31,972 bases of DNA, taken from positions 1 through 31,972 of the IMG/VR virus record IMGVR_UViG_3300035661_000230; one strand, 5' to 3'. The notes beneath the pieces were generated by a model. That model was not told the DNA's origin and ran no database searches. It worked only from the letters and a program-made list of their open reading frames with translations. The position numbers and the translations under genes were made by a program. Below, one piece after another: positions 1 through 6,765 of the stretch. Within the stretch, counting starts at the first letter, position 1; every line of letters begins with the position of its first letter. The stretch comes from a virus.

Positions 1-127
1 ATAATACGGCAGAAAAATTACTTGGACCGGCACGATACAATCTATATAAAACTGGTAAGTATAATATTAACGATTTTATTAATGATGAAGGTGTATTTTT
101 TACACTGGATCAACTAAAGAAAGAGTT
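1..127. repeat. Terminal direct repeat, left copy (identical to 31846-31972)
   Basis: Bases 1-127 match 31846-31972 exactly. A gene reads through the junction without a break, so the repeat marks a circular or circularly permuted molecule. A length of exactly 127 is also a common assembler k-mer size, so it is more likely an assembly overlap than a biological terminal redundancy. Confidence 0.95.
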
Positions 128-134
128 TACATAA
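1..134 (+). CDS. 3' end of SPP1 gp7/Mu gpF-like head morphogenesis protein (continues from 31008)
   Basis: The open frame enters at base 3 and stops at the TAA at 132-134. It is the carboxyl end of the gene that starts at 31008 and leaves the window at its right edge. Because 1-127 repeats 31846-31972, joining the two ends gives one uninterrupted gene of 972 nt (323 residues). The segment here encodes the last ~43 residues, beyond the conserved SPP1 gp7/Mu F core, and I recognise no motif in it. The following scaffold and capsid genes on the same strand fit a head-module position. Confidence 0.9.
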   Translation, partial: NTAEKLLGPARYNLYKTGKYNINDFINDEGVFFTLDQLKKEFT

Positions 135-144
135 GTGAATTGAG

Positions 145-163
145 TTGGGTCCAGAGGACCTAA
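145..163. terminator. Hairpin between the convergent F-like gene and 51-codon ORF
   Basis: TTGGGTCC (145-152) pairs with GGACCTAA (156-163) across the loop AGA, with one G·T wobble. It begins 11 bases after the stop of the F-like gene and overlaps the stop of the convergent leftward ORF. That is a typical place for a bidirectional terminator, but there is no good T-run on either strand. Confidence 0.4.
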
Positions 164-315
164 GCTTTAATAGTAAGAAACTTTCTACTAAACAAAACTA
201 ATATAACACCTAATATTAAAGCTAATACCTTTTTTGGATCACCAATTAAAATTAGAGAACTTGTAGTTGAATACGACAATATGAACCATATTGTTAGGAT
301 TGTGAATTTTTGCAT
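160..315 (-). CDS. Small two-helix membrane protein, 51 aa
   Basis: I recognise no family. A longer frame begins at 384, but the ATG at 315 is chosen because AAAGGCGGTT lies just upstream of it, like the AAAGAGGT sites of the other genes. The product starts MQKFTILTIW and has two hydrophobic segments, roughly residues 3-22 and 31-45, separated by a short GDPKK turn, so it is predicted to be an inner-membrane hairpin. It is the only leftward gene among the head genes. Its upstream region shares the GAGTAAATGT motif and following leader with the leftward gene at 26525, which supports its being real and co-regulated with the early block. A lysis, superinfection or host-interaction role is possible but not shown. 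Confidence 0.6.
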   Translation of the reverse strand: MQKFTILTIWFILSYSTTSSLILIGDPKKVLALILGVILVLFSRKFLTIKA

Positions 316-340
316 TTTAGAACCGCCTTTTGTTTTAGTT

Positions 341-357
341 ACATTTACTCGAAATGT
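341..357 (-). promoter_or_regulatory. Operator-like inverted repeat upstream of the 51-aa gene
   Basis: ACATTT-ACTCG-AAATGT is a perfect 6-bp dyad. Read leftward it gives ACATTTCGAGTAAATGT, followed by ACTAAAAC and the ribosome site. Nearly the same arrangement is present at 26550-26572 in front of the other first leftward gene, so a shared regulator-binding site is plausible. Confidence 0.45.
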
Positions 358-395
358 GTACTGTGTAATAAGAACATATTTCAAAAAAATATGAT

Positions 396-489
396 ATATT
401 GATGAATTCTTTAAAATAATTATTGAATATTGATGAATTCTTTAAAATAATTATTGAATATTGATGAATTCTTTAAAAGAATTTATGTA
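396..489. repeat. Three tandem 31-bp repeats plus a partial fourth
   Basis: Units start at 396, 427 and 458 with exact 31-base spacing, each beginning ATATTGATGAATTC. A fragment ATATTGA at 490 begins a fourth. The first two units are identical. The third diverges after TTTAAAA and forms a perfect palindrome, AATTCTTT-A-AAAGAATT. The array lies directly upstream of the scaffold gene, followed by a T-run and a possible -10 (TACAAT near 515). It could be a set of operator sites, iterons or a promoter-upstream element. There are no unique spacers, so it is not a CRISPR array. Confidence 0.8.
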
Positions 490-546
490 ATATTGATTTT
501 TTTTTTAAAAAACAGTACAATAATAAAAAATAAAGAGGTATAAAAA

Positions 547-1284
547 ATGTTTGGAACATTAAGATCACTATTAGTAGGAAATGATGCAGCACTTGCTGAA
601 CTTGGAAATGTTGAAGCGGCTTATAATAAAGTAGCTGGTGAGATTACAGTTATTGAAGGTAAACTTACAGATGCAATTACAAAGAGAGATAAATACAAAG
701 GATTTGCAAAATCTGTTAAGGATCAGTTAGGAATTGAAGAAGGAGAAGAATTAAGTTCTGAAACATTATCATCTAAAATTAGTGTTTTAACATCAAGCAA
801 AGATGCAACAATTCAAGAAAAAGAAAGATTATTTAAACTCGAAATGACAAAACTTGAAGATGTAATTAAACAAAAAGACGAAGCAATCGTAAATGTAAGC
901 AATGATGCAAATACAAAGGCCCTTAATACAGCTATCGAACTTGAATTATATAAGACTACTGCCGGTATATCTGCTGTTAATGAAAGAGCTCATGCAATGA
1001 TTATTCAGGAATTAAAATCTGGAGCAACAATTGAGGATGGTGTAATTGTATTCAAGAATGCAGATGGTACAACTAATAGAACTAATGGTATCCCAACTAC
1101 TTTGGCCGGTAAGCTTGAAGCTATTAAAACAAGTGAGGATATGAGCTTTCTATTTAAAGCATCTGTAAATTCTGGATCTGGAACACAAACTACTTCTGGT
1201 AAGACAACTATGCCTGGTGTATCAGACTTTGCATCTAAAAAGATAGCTGAAGCGAAGCTTAAAGGAATTAATATTTCTTTGTAA
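547..1284 (+). CDS. Capsid scaffolding protein (GP20-like), 245 aa
   Basis: Scaffolding proteins guide assembly of capsid subunits into the procapsid and then leave. The call rests on position (directly upstream of the major capsid gene) and composition. Residues ~20-125 are rich in E, K, D, Q and A with heptad-like spacing, predicting a long coiled coil. The carboxyl end is Ser/Thr/Gly-rich and ends in a basic helix (ASKKIAEAKLKG), as in scaffolds that contact capsid through a basic tail. Ribosome site AAAGAGGTA lies at 532-540. I see no serine-protease motif, so cleavage of the scaffold is not suggested. The gene follows the 31-bp repeat array. Confidence 0.8.
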   Translation: MFGTLRSLLVGNDAALAELGNVEAAYNKVAGEITVIEGKLTDAITKRDKYKGFAKSVKDQLGIEEGEELSSETLSSKISVLTSSKDATIQEKERLFKLEMTKLEDVIKQKDEAIVNVSNDANTKALNTAIELELYKTTAGISAVNERAHAMIIQELKSGATIEDGVIVFKNADGTTNRTNGIPTTLAGKLEAIKTSEDMSFLFKASVNSGSGTQTTSGKTTMPGVSDFASKKIAEAKLKGINISL

Positions 1285-1288
1285 GCTA

Positions 1289-1317
1289 TTGACAAAGTAT
1301 ACGGAAAACTGTATAAT
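1289..1317 (+). promoter_or_regulatory. Consensus sigma-70 promoter
   Basis: TTGACA (1289-1294) and TATAAT (1312-1317) are separated by exactly 17 bases, a perfect consensus promoter and the strongest in the window. Transcription would start near 1324 and meet a terminator at 1390-1425. An inverted pair AAACTG (1306-1311) / CAGTTT (1330-1335) brackets the -10 and start region and could be an operator or early RNA stem. Confidence 0.85.
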
Positions 1318-1323
1318 TCATAA

Positions 1324-1425
1324 GTTTTTCAGTTTACCGCATTTTACTGTTAAACTTCTTGTTTTAGTTTCTTTACTCTCTCCCAATTTAAGCCATTATT
1401 TTTCTCATATATATAATGGCTTTTT
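1324..1425 (+). ncRNA. Candidate ~100-nt small RNA or capsid leader/attenuator
   Basis: A perfect promoter lies immediately upstream and an intrinsic terminator closes the segment, while no ORF of useful size lies inside. The predicted transcript is pyrimidine-rich and weakly structured except for its terminator hairpin. It could be a trans-acting small RNA or an attenuated leader that limits capsid mRNA until read-through. A second promoter after the terminator (1443-1471) can serve the capsid gene independently, which favours a separate small RNA. The transcript itself is inferred. Confidence 0.5.
1390..1425 (+). terminator. Intrinsic terminator between scaffold and capsid genes
   Basis: AAGCCATTAT (1390-1399) pairs perfectly with ATAATGGCTT (1413-1422), and the T-run ends at 1425. 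It is a convincing rho-independent terminator that stops both scaffold transcription and the transcript from the 1289 promoter. Confidence 0.85.
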
Positions 1426-1442
1426 ATATTAAAATTTAACAT

Positions 1443-1471
1443 TTTACATTTTATTTTTTTTGTGATATAAT
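1443..1471 (+). promoter_or_regulatory. Promoter of the major capsid gene
   Basis: TTTACA (1443-1448), a 17-base spacer and TATAAT (1466-1471) lie after the terminator and ~120 bases before the capsid ATG. The long 5' leader contains the palindrome GTCCATGGAC near 1490. A further TATAAT near 1542 lacks a good -35. Confidence 0.75.
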
Positions 1472-1594
1472 TTTCACAATTAAAAAACAGTCCATGGACT
1501 TGGTACCGTTTTGAGATATATTGTTGGCCTTGTAGTAGGTTATAATATCAATCTAAAAAAAAACAAAACAAAACACATCCTGGAGGATAAAATT

Positions 1595-2569
1595 ATGAAC
1601 ACACTCGAAAACACATTTCAAAGAGTTTTATGGACGACTGAAGATATTAGATCTTCATCTGAAGTATCAGGCCTTGTTGATTCTATGATCGTAACAAAAG
1701 CAGACCCTGCTGTTGCAAAAATAGTTAATGCTATTGATTCTGGATCAAAAATCCAAATCCCATATGTTCAAGATCAATTGTACTCAGAACCAAATGTTTC
1801 AGATGACTCAGATGTTTTAGGTTCAGTATCTACAATAGTAAAAGCAAAAGTTGATGCCTTCGTTGGTTTCTATAATAAGATTTTTGGTGAAAAACAAATC
1901 GCAAAAGAAATCGGTTCTGGTATTTCAGCAATTGATGCAGCTCGTTCTTTACTTGGTACATTTTGGAAAAAAGATATTAAAGCAAGAATGCTTTCTATAT
2001 TGTCAGGTGCTATAGCATCTAATAAAGCTCACAATGGTGGTGATTCAGTTCACACTGATGCTGTTAATGGTTTCTCTTTTGATCTTGCAGTTGATACACT
2101 TGTAAAAGCTGGTGAACAAATGGATAACTTCAAAGCTATTGTTGTTACATCTGGAACAAAAGCAAAAATTTTGAAACAAAACGCATTATCTATAACAAAA
2201 GCTGCTGATGAAATCGGAATTGTTAGAGAATACTACAATGGTCTTGAATTAATTCTTGATGATTCTTTACCTGTTGCAGGTGGACTTACAACTACTGTTT
2301 TCTTGAGAGAAGGTGCTTTCACATTCCAAGAAGTAACAGTTGAAATGCCTATCGCATTAGTTAAAAATGAACTATCTGGTAATGGTGGTGGTGAAACTAA
2401 ATTGGTTAGCCGATTTGCTTACTTATTACACCTTAATGGTTATACTTTCAATGATGCTTCTGTTGCTGGTGTAAGCCCAACTGTTGCTGAACTTGCTAAC
2501 CCAGCTAACTGGACACGTGTAGTTGACTACAAACAGACTCCATTCGTTGCTCTTGAATCAAAAAGTTAA
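1595..2569 (+). CDS. Major capsid protein, 324 aa
   Basis: This is the shell subunit, presumed HK97 fold. The carboxyl half has the pattern of a widespread capsid family: a VVTSGTKAKILKQ-type segment, then a strand leading to LILDDSLPVAGG and a following TTVFLREGAF, and near the end VSPTVAELANPANW. The frame is open from 1511, but the ATG at 1595 is chosen because TCCTGGAGGATAAAATT precedes it, the best ribosome site in the region. The gene has its own promoter and is followed by two hairpins, so it is expressed as a separate, probably very abundant, transcript. Codon use is smoother and G+C slightly higher than in its neighbours, as expected of a highly expressed gene. Confidence 0.93.
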   Translation: MNTLENTFQRVLWTTEDIRSSSEVSGLVDSMIVTKADPAVAKIVNAIDSGSKIQIPYVQDQLYSEPNVSDDSDVLGSVSTIVKAKVDAFVGFYNKIFGEKQIAKEIGSGISAIDAARSLLGTFWKKDIKARMLSILSGAIASNKAHNGGDSVHTDAVNGFSFDLAVDTLVKAGEQMDNFKAIVVTSGTKAKILKQNALSITKAADEIGIVREYYNGLELILDDSLPVAGGLTTTVFLREGAFTFQEVTVEMPIALVKNELSGNGGGETKLVSRFAYLLHLNGYTFNDASVAGVSPTVAELANPANWTRVVDYKQTPFVALESKS

Positions 2570-2574
2570 TCTCT

Positions 2575-2586
2575 CCCCGAAAGGGG
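2575..2586 (+). terminator. GNRA hairpin after capsid gene
   Basis: CCCC-GAAA-GGGG starts 5 bases after the capsid stop. The stable tetraloop lacks a T-run, so it may protect the mRNA 3' end or assist the larger hairpin at 2624-2657. Confidence 0.5.
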
Positions 2587-2623
2587 TCTGATCTAACAAG
2601 GATAATAATCCGACTATACATAA

Positions 2624-2668
2624 CATCTGCAATATTTCTTTAAAGAATATTGCAGATTTCTTCTTCTT
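2624..2668 (+). terminator. Long terminator hairpin after capsid gene
   Basis: ATCTGCAATATT (2624-2635) pairs with AATATTGCAGAT (2646-2657), one bulged T, then CTTT/AAAG at the tip. A TTCTTCTTCTT tract follows. It isolates the capsid transcript. Its right arm (TTTAAAGAATATTGCAGA) resembles the start of the two large structured elements. Confidence 0.75.
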
Positions 2669-2734
2669 AACTCCCAAAAAAACACTATCTATAAAAACTA
2701 TGTCAAAATGCTTCAAATAAAAAGAGGTACTACT

Positions 2735-3256
2735 ATGGCGTTCGTAAAAAACAATAATTCAGATATAAATACTGAAAAGCTAATAATGGGTGTTGATCAA
2801 TCTTTCAGTTCAACTGGTATATGTATAACTAATTTAAGTAATGAGATATTATTTGCTGCATCTGTAAAAACAGACTCAAAAGATTTTCTTGAAGATAGAA
2901 TAGCTTTTATTGCAAAGAATATAATAGCTATTGCAAAGCTATATGAGGTTAAACAAGTAGTTATTGAGGGATTAAGCTATTCAAGCATATATAGTAGCGC
3001 CAGACAGCTTGCTGGACTATTCTATGTAATTTGTCATGAACTAAAAAGGAATAAGATCAAATATAGCATTATTCCTCCAAATTCTTTAAAATTAAAAAGT
3101 CAAGGATCCGGGAAAGCAACTAAACCAGATATGAAAAACTGTATTGATGATGAAATCATAAAAGAATTATCTAAAGTTTCAGGAATAAAAGATATAGCAA
3201 AACGATTCGAAGATATTGTAGATGCTTATCATTTATCAATGTATTATAAAATTTGA
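2735..3256 (+). CDS. RuvC-like Holliday junction resolvase/nuclease, 173 aa
   Basis: Predicted RNase H-fold endonuclease of the RuvC type, which cuts branched DNA. D21 lies in MGVDQSFSSTG (first strand), E78 in VVIEGLS, and D160/D163 in FEDIVDAYHL, matching the acidic set of the family. SGKATKPDM (126-134) corresponds to the RuvC G-x-A-x-K segment. The length is typical. The ATG at 2735, not the one at 2708, follows AAAGAGGT and is chosen. It lies between the capsid and connector genes rather than with replication genes, so it may act late, resolving branches before packaging as phage resolvases do. That role is inferred. Confidence 0.85.
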   Translation: MAFVKNNNSDINTEKLIMGVDQSFSSTGICITNLSNEILFAASVKTDSKDFLEDRIAFIAKNIIAIAKLYEVKQVVIEGLSYSSIYSSARQLAGLFYVICHELKRNKIKYSIIPPNSLKLKSQGSGKATKPDMKNCIDDEIIKELSKVSGIKDIAKRFEDIVDAYHLSMYYKI

Positions 3257-3263
3257 TTTTAAA

Positions 3264-3292
3264 TTTCAATTCTGATATACTTCTGATATAAT
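3264..3292 (+). promoter_or_regulatory. Probable promoter for connector operon
   Basis: TTTCAA (3264-3269), 17 bases, TATAAT (3287-3292) sit directly before the HeH-like gene. The -35 is weak and the -10 perfect. Confidence 0.55.
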
Positions 3293-3317
3293 AATAAAAT
3301 AAAAGAGGTATAAAATT

Positions 3318-3632
3318 ATGACAAAAAGTGAAGCTAAAACTAAATTAACAGATCTCGGAATTGAATTTGATCCAAAAGCAACTGTTACAGATCTATTAAA
3401 ACTAATTAATGGTTCAGGTGAAGAAGTCGGAGATATTACTGATGATGAAGTTGTTAATGATAATATTATCAATGATGAATCTATTAATAATGAAAATACT
3501 AATGATGATGTTATTAATACTGGACATAATCCTGACTATTCAGGAATTAAAATTGTTTCTGGTAGATTTATTACAAAAGATGGATCTATGTTTGATGATG
3601 TTAATAGTGCAGCAGAATATAATGGTAAATAA
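3318..3632 (+). CDS. Small head protein with HeH/LEM-like N-terminus, 104 aa
   Basis: Residues 1-31 (KSEAKTKLTDLGIEFD, then a second short helix LLKLI) have the length and spacing of HeH/LEM helix-extended-helix motifs found in small phage head proteins. Residues ~33-70 are a low-complexity Asp/Asn/Glu/Ile stretch made of repeated (I)N(D/N)(D/E) units, almost certainly a flexible acidic linker. The last ~35 residues (SGIKIVSGRFITKDG) look like a small beta domain. The position just before the head-tail adaptor suggests a minor head or decoration protein. The role is not established. Confidence 0.6.
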   Translation: MTKSEAKTKLTDLGIEFDPKATVTDLLKLINGSGEEVGDITDDEVVNDNIINDESINNENTNDDVINTGHNPDYSGIKIVSGRFITKDGSMFDDVNSAAEYNGK

Positions 3633-3634
3633 CA

Positions 3635-4123
3635 ATGTTTGATTTTATTCCATTAACAGATCTAACAACTGAAACAGCAACAAGTTATTTAACTGTTGAG
3701 GAAATGCAACTTATTGCTGATAATAATTATTTTGTTAATTTTCCAAATTGTAGTATTGATCCAGATATTGAAAAAATATTAATCAATGCTACTGATATAC
3801 TAAATATGTTATTTTCATATTCTGGTGATAAATTAGTAGCAACTCAATCTTTGGAATTCCCACGATCATATCAGACAACAGTTCCAAATAACATATTGAA
3901 AGCTACTGCATATATTGCAGCTCAAATTAAGCTTGGTACTGTTGATACTGTTATGAAAACAAATTATCAAGCACAAGTAGCGTTAGTTAAGGCAGATGTT
4001 CTCGAAAAAAGTTATTTTGAAAATAAACAAGTAATATTTGAAGTATTTAACACACATCCATATTTGAAACAGACACTTAGTTCATATATTGGATCTATGT
4101 CAATAAAAGTATCAAGAGGTTAA
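3635..4123 (+). CDS. Head-tail adaptor, DnaT-like/gp6-like, 162 aa
   Basis: The N-terminal segment TSYLTVEEMQLIADNNYF (residues ~16-33) and the later QSLEFPRSY followed by a helix with ILKATAYIAAQ (~70-95) follow the pattern of phage proteins often annotated as DnaT-like ssDNA-binding proteins. These are in fact portal-proximal adaptors with a helical bundle like HK97 gp6. It begins two bases after the previous stop and ends one base before the next ATG, so it is translationally linked in the connector operon. The adaptor role rests on gene order plus this pattern; DNA binding is not indicated by any residue I can see. Confidence 0.7.
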   Translation: MFDFIPLTDLTTETATSYLTVEEMQLIADNNYFVNFPNCSIDPDIEKILINATDILNMLFSYSGDKLVATQSLEFPRSYQTTVPNNILKATAYIAAQIKLGTVDTVMKTNYQAQVALVKADVLEKSYFENKQVIFEVFNTHPYLKQTLSSYIGSMSIKVSRG

Positions 4124-4124
4124 A

Positions 4125-4520
4125 ATGTCTGGATTTAATATTATAGCTGATGATATACTAAAAGAACTTGGTGTTAAGTGTACTATAAAGATTTTTGATA
4201 CAGGTTCTTTTAATATTGAATTAGGAGAAACTGAAAAGATTCTATTAAGCTCATATGATTCTTTTTGTGCTATTGTTAAAAATGATATAGGATCAAATCA
4301 AAGTAATTCAGAGCAACTTCAATCAAGATCACAAAGTGGAAAAATGACTTATGTTAAATCTGATGTATCGTTAACAATATTACTATCTCCTTTTAATGAA
4401 ATTACAGAGGATTCAATTATAACAATTGATAACATAGATTATTGTGTTAATCCATTTAACGTAGTAATGGATAAATTAGATATTGCTCTATATAAAATTC
4501 CATTAAGTATAAAAAAATGA
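4125..4520 (+). CDS. Probable head-closure (stopper-like) protein, 131 aa
   Basis: No strong motif is visible. The protein is of stopper size, beta-rich by pattern, with alternating hydrophobic strands around CTIKIFDTGSFNIEL and SIITIDNIDYCVNP and a Ser/Gln-rich loop (~60-75) between them. Its place between the DnaT-like adaptor and the gp10-like protein is the usual slot for a SPP1 gp16- or lambda FII-type connector. The stop overlaps the next ATG by four bases (ATGA), indicating translational coupling. Function is assigned by position only. Confidence 0.5.
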   Translation: MSGFNIIADDILKELGVKCTIKIFDTGSFNIELGETEKILLSSYDSFCAIVKNDIGSNQSNSEQLQSRSQSGKMTYVKSDVSLTILLSPFNEITEDSIITIDNIDYCVNPFNVVMDKLDIALYKIPLSIKK

Positions 4521-4840
4521 GTAGTTTTGATTCGACAATAAGTAGTGAAATAAACGAATTAAGAAAAAATTTAATGGATAAATTTAAAAATTCAGTATTT
4601 CAACTACAATCTGAACTTGAAACTATGACGCCAGTAGATACAGGATTTTTAAGAAGTAGTTGGAATGAACCTATCCAAACGTCAAACTACTCATTTCATT
4701 TAAGTAATGATGCGTCATATGCATACTACTTACTCGTACTTGGACGTCATTTTGACGGAAATAAATTTGTAGGAAGTAATCAACTTCCTGATGGTGTGCT
4801 GCCTCACATTAGAAACTGGGCAAAAGAAATAGGAGGTTAA
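4517..4840 (+). CDS. Neck/tail-completion protein, HK97 gp10-like, 107 aa
   Basis: The hallmark of this family, TPVDTGFLRSSW, is at residues ~38-49, preceded by an amphipathic helix (~10-36) and followed by a beta region with ASYAYYLLVLGRHFDG and a final LPHIRNWAKE helix. Gp10-like proteins act in the neck between head completion and tail attachment. Overlap with the upstream stop (ATGA) fits coupled translation. The length is slightly shorter than typical (110-150), but both ends look complete. Confidence 0.8.
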   Translation: MSSFDSTISSEINELRKNLMDKFKNSVFQLQSELETMTPVDTGFLRSSWNEPIQTSNYSFHLSNDASYAYYLLVLGRHFDGNKFVGSNQLPDGVLPHIRNWAKEIGG

Positions 4841-4844
4841 TATT

Positions 4845-5234
4845 ATGAAACACGGAAAAATAATTAAAAAAATAAATGAATACTTTTTAAGTTTTACATT
4901 ATCAAAAGTACATTTTGATTCATCAGATGAGGTAAAACATAATGATTCTTACATTTCATTATCATATATACCTAATGGACCTAAAAGAGTGTTTTTAAGT
5001 GATGATGATGCAGCTTTTGATAATACTGGTACATTACGTATATTTGTATTTGAGAAGAACCCTACAAGGTCTATGATACTTCTTGATGATGTTTATTTCT
5101 TTATTAGATCTTTGCCAAGAGATAAATTAAGATTCACATCACTTGATGTTATGGGATCACCTATACGTAATGATGCCGGGAACTTATTCATTTCATTTAT
5201 TGATTTTGAAGTATGTGCATCACTTGATTTGTAA
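4845..5234 (+). CDS. Probable tail terminator protein, 129 aa
   Basis: A small alpha/beta protein following the neck gene and preceding the tail tube, the normal place of the tail terminator (lambda gpU/SPP1 gp17 type, DUF4128-like). The visible pattern fits: an N-terminal helix, beta strands with YISLSYIPNGPKRVFLSD, a central GTLRIFVFEKN strand, and a final strand pair ending FISFIDFEVCASLDL. No catalytic motif. It would cap the tail tube when the right length is reached. Assignment is by order and general shape. Confidence 0.6.
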   Translation: MKHGKIIKKINEYFLSFTLSKVHFDSSDEVKHNDSYISLSYIPNGPKRVFLSDDDAAFDNTGTLRIFVFEKNPTRSMILLDDVYFFIRSLPRDKLRFTSLDVMGSPIRNDAGNLFISFIDFEVCASLDL

Positions 5235-5257
5235 TAATAAAAAATAGTTGGTATAAT
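5229..5257 (+). promoter_or_regulatory. Promoter of the tail tube gene
   Basis: TTGTAA (5229-5234) overlaps the preceding stop codon. A 17-base spacer leads to TATAAT (5252-5257). Together with the terminator at 6681-6706 it makes the tube gene a separately transcribed unit. Confidence 0.7.
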
Positions 5258-5293
5258 GTTAAAATAAAATAAAAAAAAGCGAGGATATATAAA

Positions 5294-6682
5294 ATGGCAA
5301 CATGTAATGGACTTCAAGGATCAAACCTTATCGTTAAAGTTAAAAATGAAACAAATTTTGGGTTAACTGAACTTAATGGTTTCAAGACTATTTTTGTTAA
5401 AACAAATACAATTAAATACGCTCAAAACTCTGTGGCGTCTCAATTGTTAACAGCTGGTAGATCACCTTCAAAACCTGGAATGGGTAATATCGATGTAACA
5501 GGTGCTATTGAATTTGCTATTGACAACTTACAAACTGGTTTTTGGTTAAAAAATATTCTTGGTGCATATACATATGCTGCTGCGGCTGTTGGTACTAAAA
5601 ATAAACATACTTTCAAGATTACTGATACTTGTTTACCATCTTTTCAAGTTGAAAAAACTTTGAATGGTTCAGATGTTAACTATAAATCTGTTGGTTTAAA
5701 AGCGAAATCTTTTAATATGTCAATGGGTGGAGAAGGTGAACTTTTAGGTACATGTGATATCATAGGTACAAACGAATATTTTTCAACAATTCAAACTGAC
5801 TCTACTGCTGGTGCAATAACAGCAAACGTGGCAGCTGGTGTGTCTGCTATAACATTAGCATCTGTTACAGGATTTAATGATGGAGATGTTATTACATTGG
5901 TTAGAAAAGTAGGATCTACTTTTTCTATTGCTTATGCTGGAAACTCTGTTATTGAATTAAATTCAGGTGAAGGTTTAGCTGTAGCTACTGGTGATTTACT
6001 ATATATTGGATCTGTTGTTTATCAAGTTAAGGCTGTTTCTGGTGATAAAGTTTATTTATCAAGACCTCTTGAAACTACTATTGCAATTGCTACAAAAATT
6101 AGCAATGTATCTGAAACAAATATGATTAGTACTGTTGATACTGTAGGTAAAATTCTAAATCTTGTTAAAGTTACATCTAATGCACTTTCATTTTCAAATT
6201 CTGATAAAGTGAATGGAGAATCAAAAGATACTTTATGGAATGGTAATACTTTCCAAAACGTTGAGCTTGCTATTTCTTCTGCTACTGGTGGTGTTATTAC
6301 AGCTGCAATTGAAACATTAAAATTCACATTAAATAACAACTCTGAAGGTAAAAGACTTTTATCTAATAAAGGTATGATTGGTCGTATAGCTGATGGAAGT
6401 GTTGCGATTTCTTGTGATCTTGCTATCGTTCTTGATACTGATAACGTAAGATTTATTGAAGCATCAAAACTTGGTACTGCATTTGATATTACTATTCAAG
6501 CTACTGCTTCTAATGGTGATTACTTGAAGATTACTATGCCAACAGGTACATTAACTCCAACAACTCCTGAGATCTCTACTCCCGGGTCTATTTCAGTATC
6601 TGTTATTTATTCTCCTTTTAAAAATGGAGCTGGCGCTGATGCTATTGTTTTCGAACTTGTAAACGACGCTACATCATATTAA
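5294..6682 (+). CDS. Major tail tube protein, 462 aa
   Basis: The N-terminal third (residues 1-160) has the look of large siphovirus tube subunits: a segment on altered-subunit recognition (SPSKPGMGNIDVTGAIEFAI) and later PSFQVEKTLNGSD and KSFNMSMGGEGELLGTCDI, resembling the phage tail tube family. The middle (~180-290) is Val/Ala/Gly/Thr-rich with an all-beta look and may be an inserted surface domain. The tube-like pattern returns at ~300-410. The Gly/Thr/Ser-rich composition and its own promoter and terminator fit an abundant structural protein. At 462 residues it is longer than usual tube proteins (150-350), consistent with the insertion. Confidence 0.82.
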   Translation: MATCNGLQGSNLIVKVKNETNFGLTELNGFKTIFVKTNTIKYAQNSVASQLLTAGRSPSKPGMGNIDVTGAIEFAIDNLQTGFWLKNILGAYTYAAAAVGTKNKHTFKITDTCLPSFQVEKTLNGSDVNYKSVGLKAKSFNMSMGGEGELLGTCDIIGTNEYFSTIQTDSTAGAITANVAAGVSAITLASVTGFNDGDVITLVRKVGSTFSIAYAGNSVIELNSGEGLAVATGDLLYIGSVVYQVKAVSGDKVYLSRPLETTIAIATKISNVSETNMISTVDTVGKILNLVKVTSNALSFSNSDKVNGESKDTLWNGNTFQNVELAISSATGGVITAAIETLKFTLNNNSEGKRLLSNKGMIGRIADGSVAISCDLAIVLDTDNVRFIEASKLGTAFDITIQATASNGDYLKITMPTGTLTPTTPEISTPGSISVSVIYSPFKNGAGADAIVFELVNDATSY

Positions 6683-6706
6683 TATTTGGCCCCTGCGGCC
6701 AATATT
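6681..6706 (+). terminator. Terminator after tail tube gene
   Basis: AATATT-(T)-GGCC (6681-6691) pairs with GGCC-AATATT (6697-6706) around CCTGC, overlapping the stop codon by two bases. CCTTCTC and, further on, a run of eight or more T follow. Confidence 0.75.
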
Positions 6707-6765
6707 CCTTCTCTATAACTTTCTTTTTTTTATCACTTTATTACTTCTAAAAACTATATCTAATC

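Noticed and set aside
396-489. Tandem 31-bp repeats as a CRISPR array
   Set aside because: The repeats abut without unique spacers, no cas gene is present, and the sequence is A+T-rich with no CRISPR-type dyad.
1005-1295. 96-codon leftward ORF over the scaffold gene
   Set aside because: Fully antisense to a well-supported gene, no ribosome site.
1511-1594. Upstream extension of the capsid frame
   Set aside because: The frame is open, but the first start lacks a ribosome site while the ATG at 1595 has GGAGG; the extension lies in the leader.
6052-6339. 95-codon leftward ORF in the tail tube gene
   Set aside because: Antisense to the tube gene, no ribosome site or promoter.
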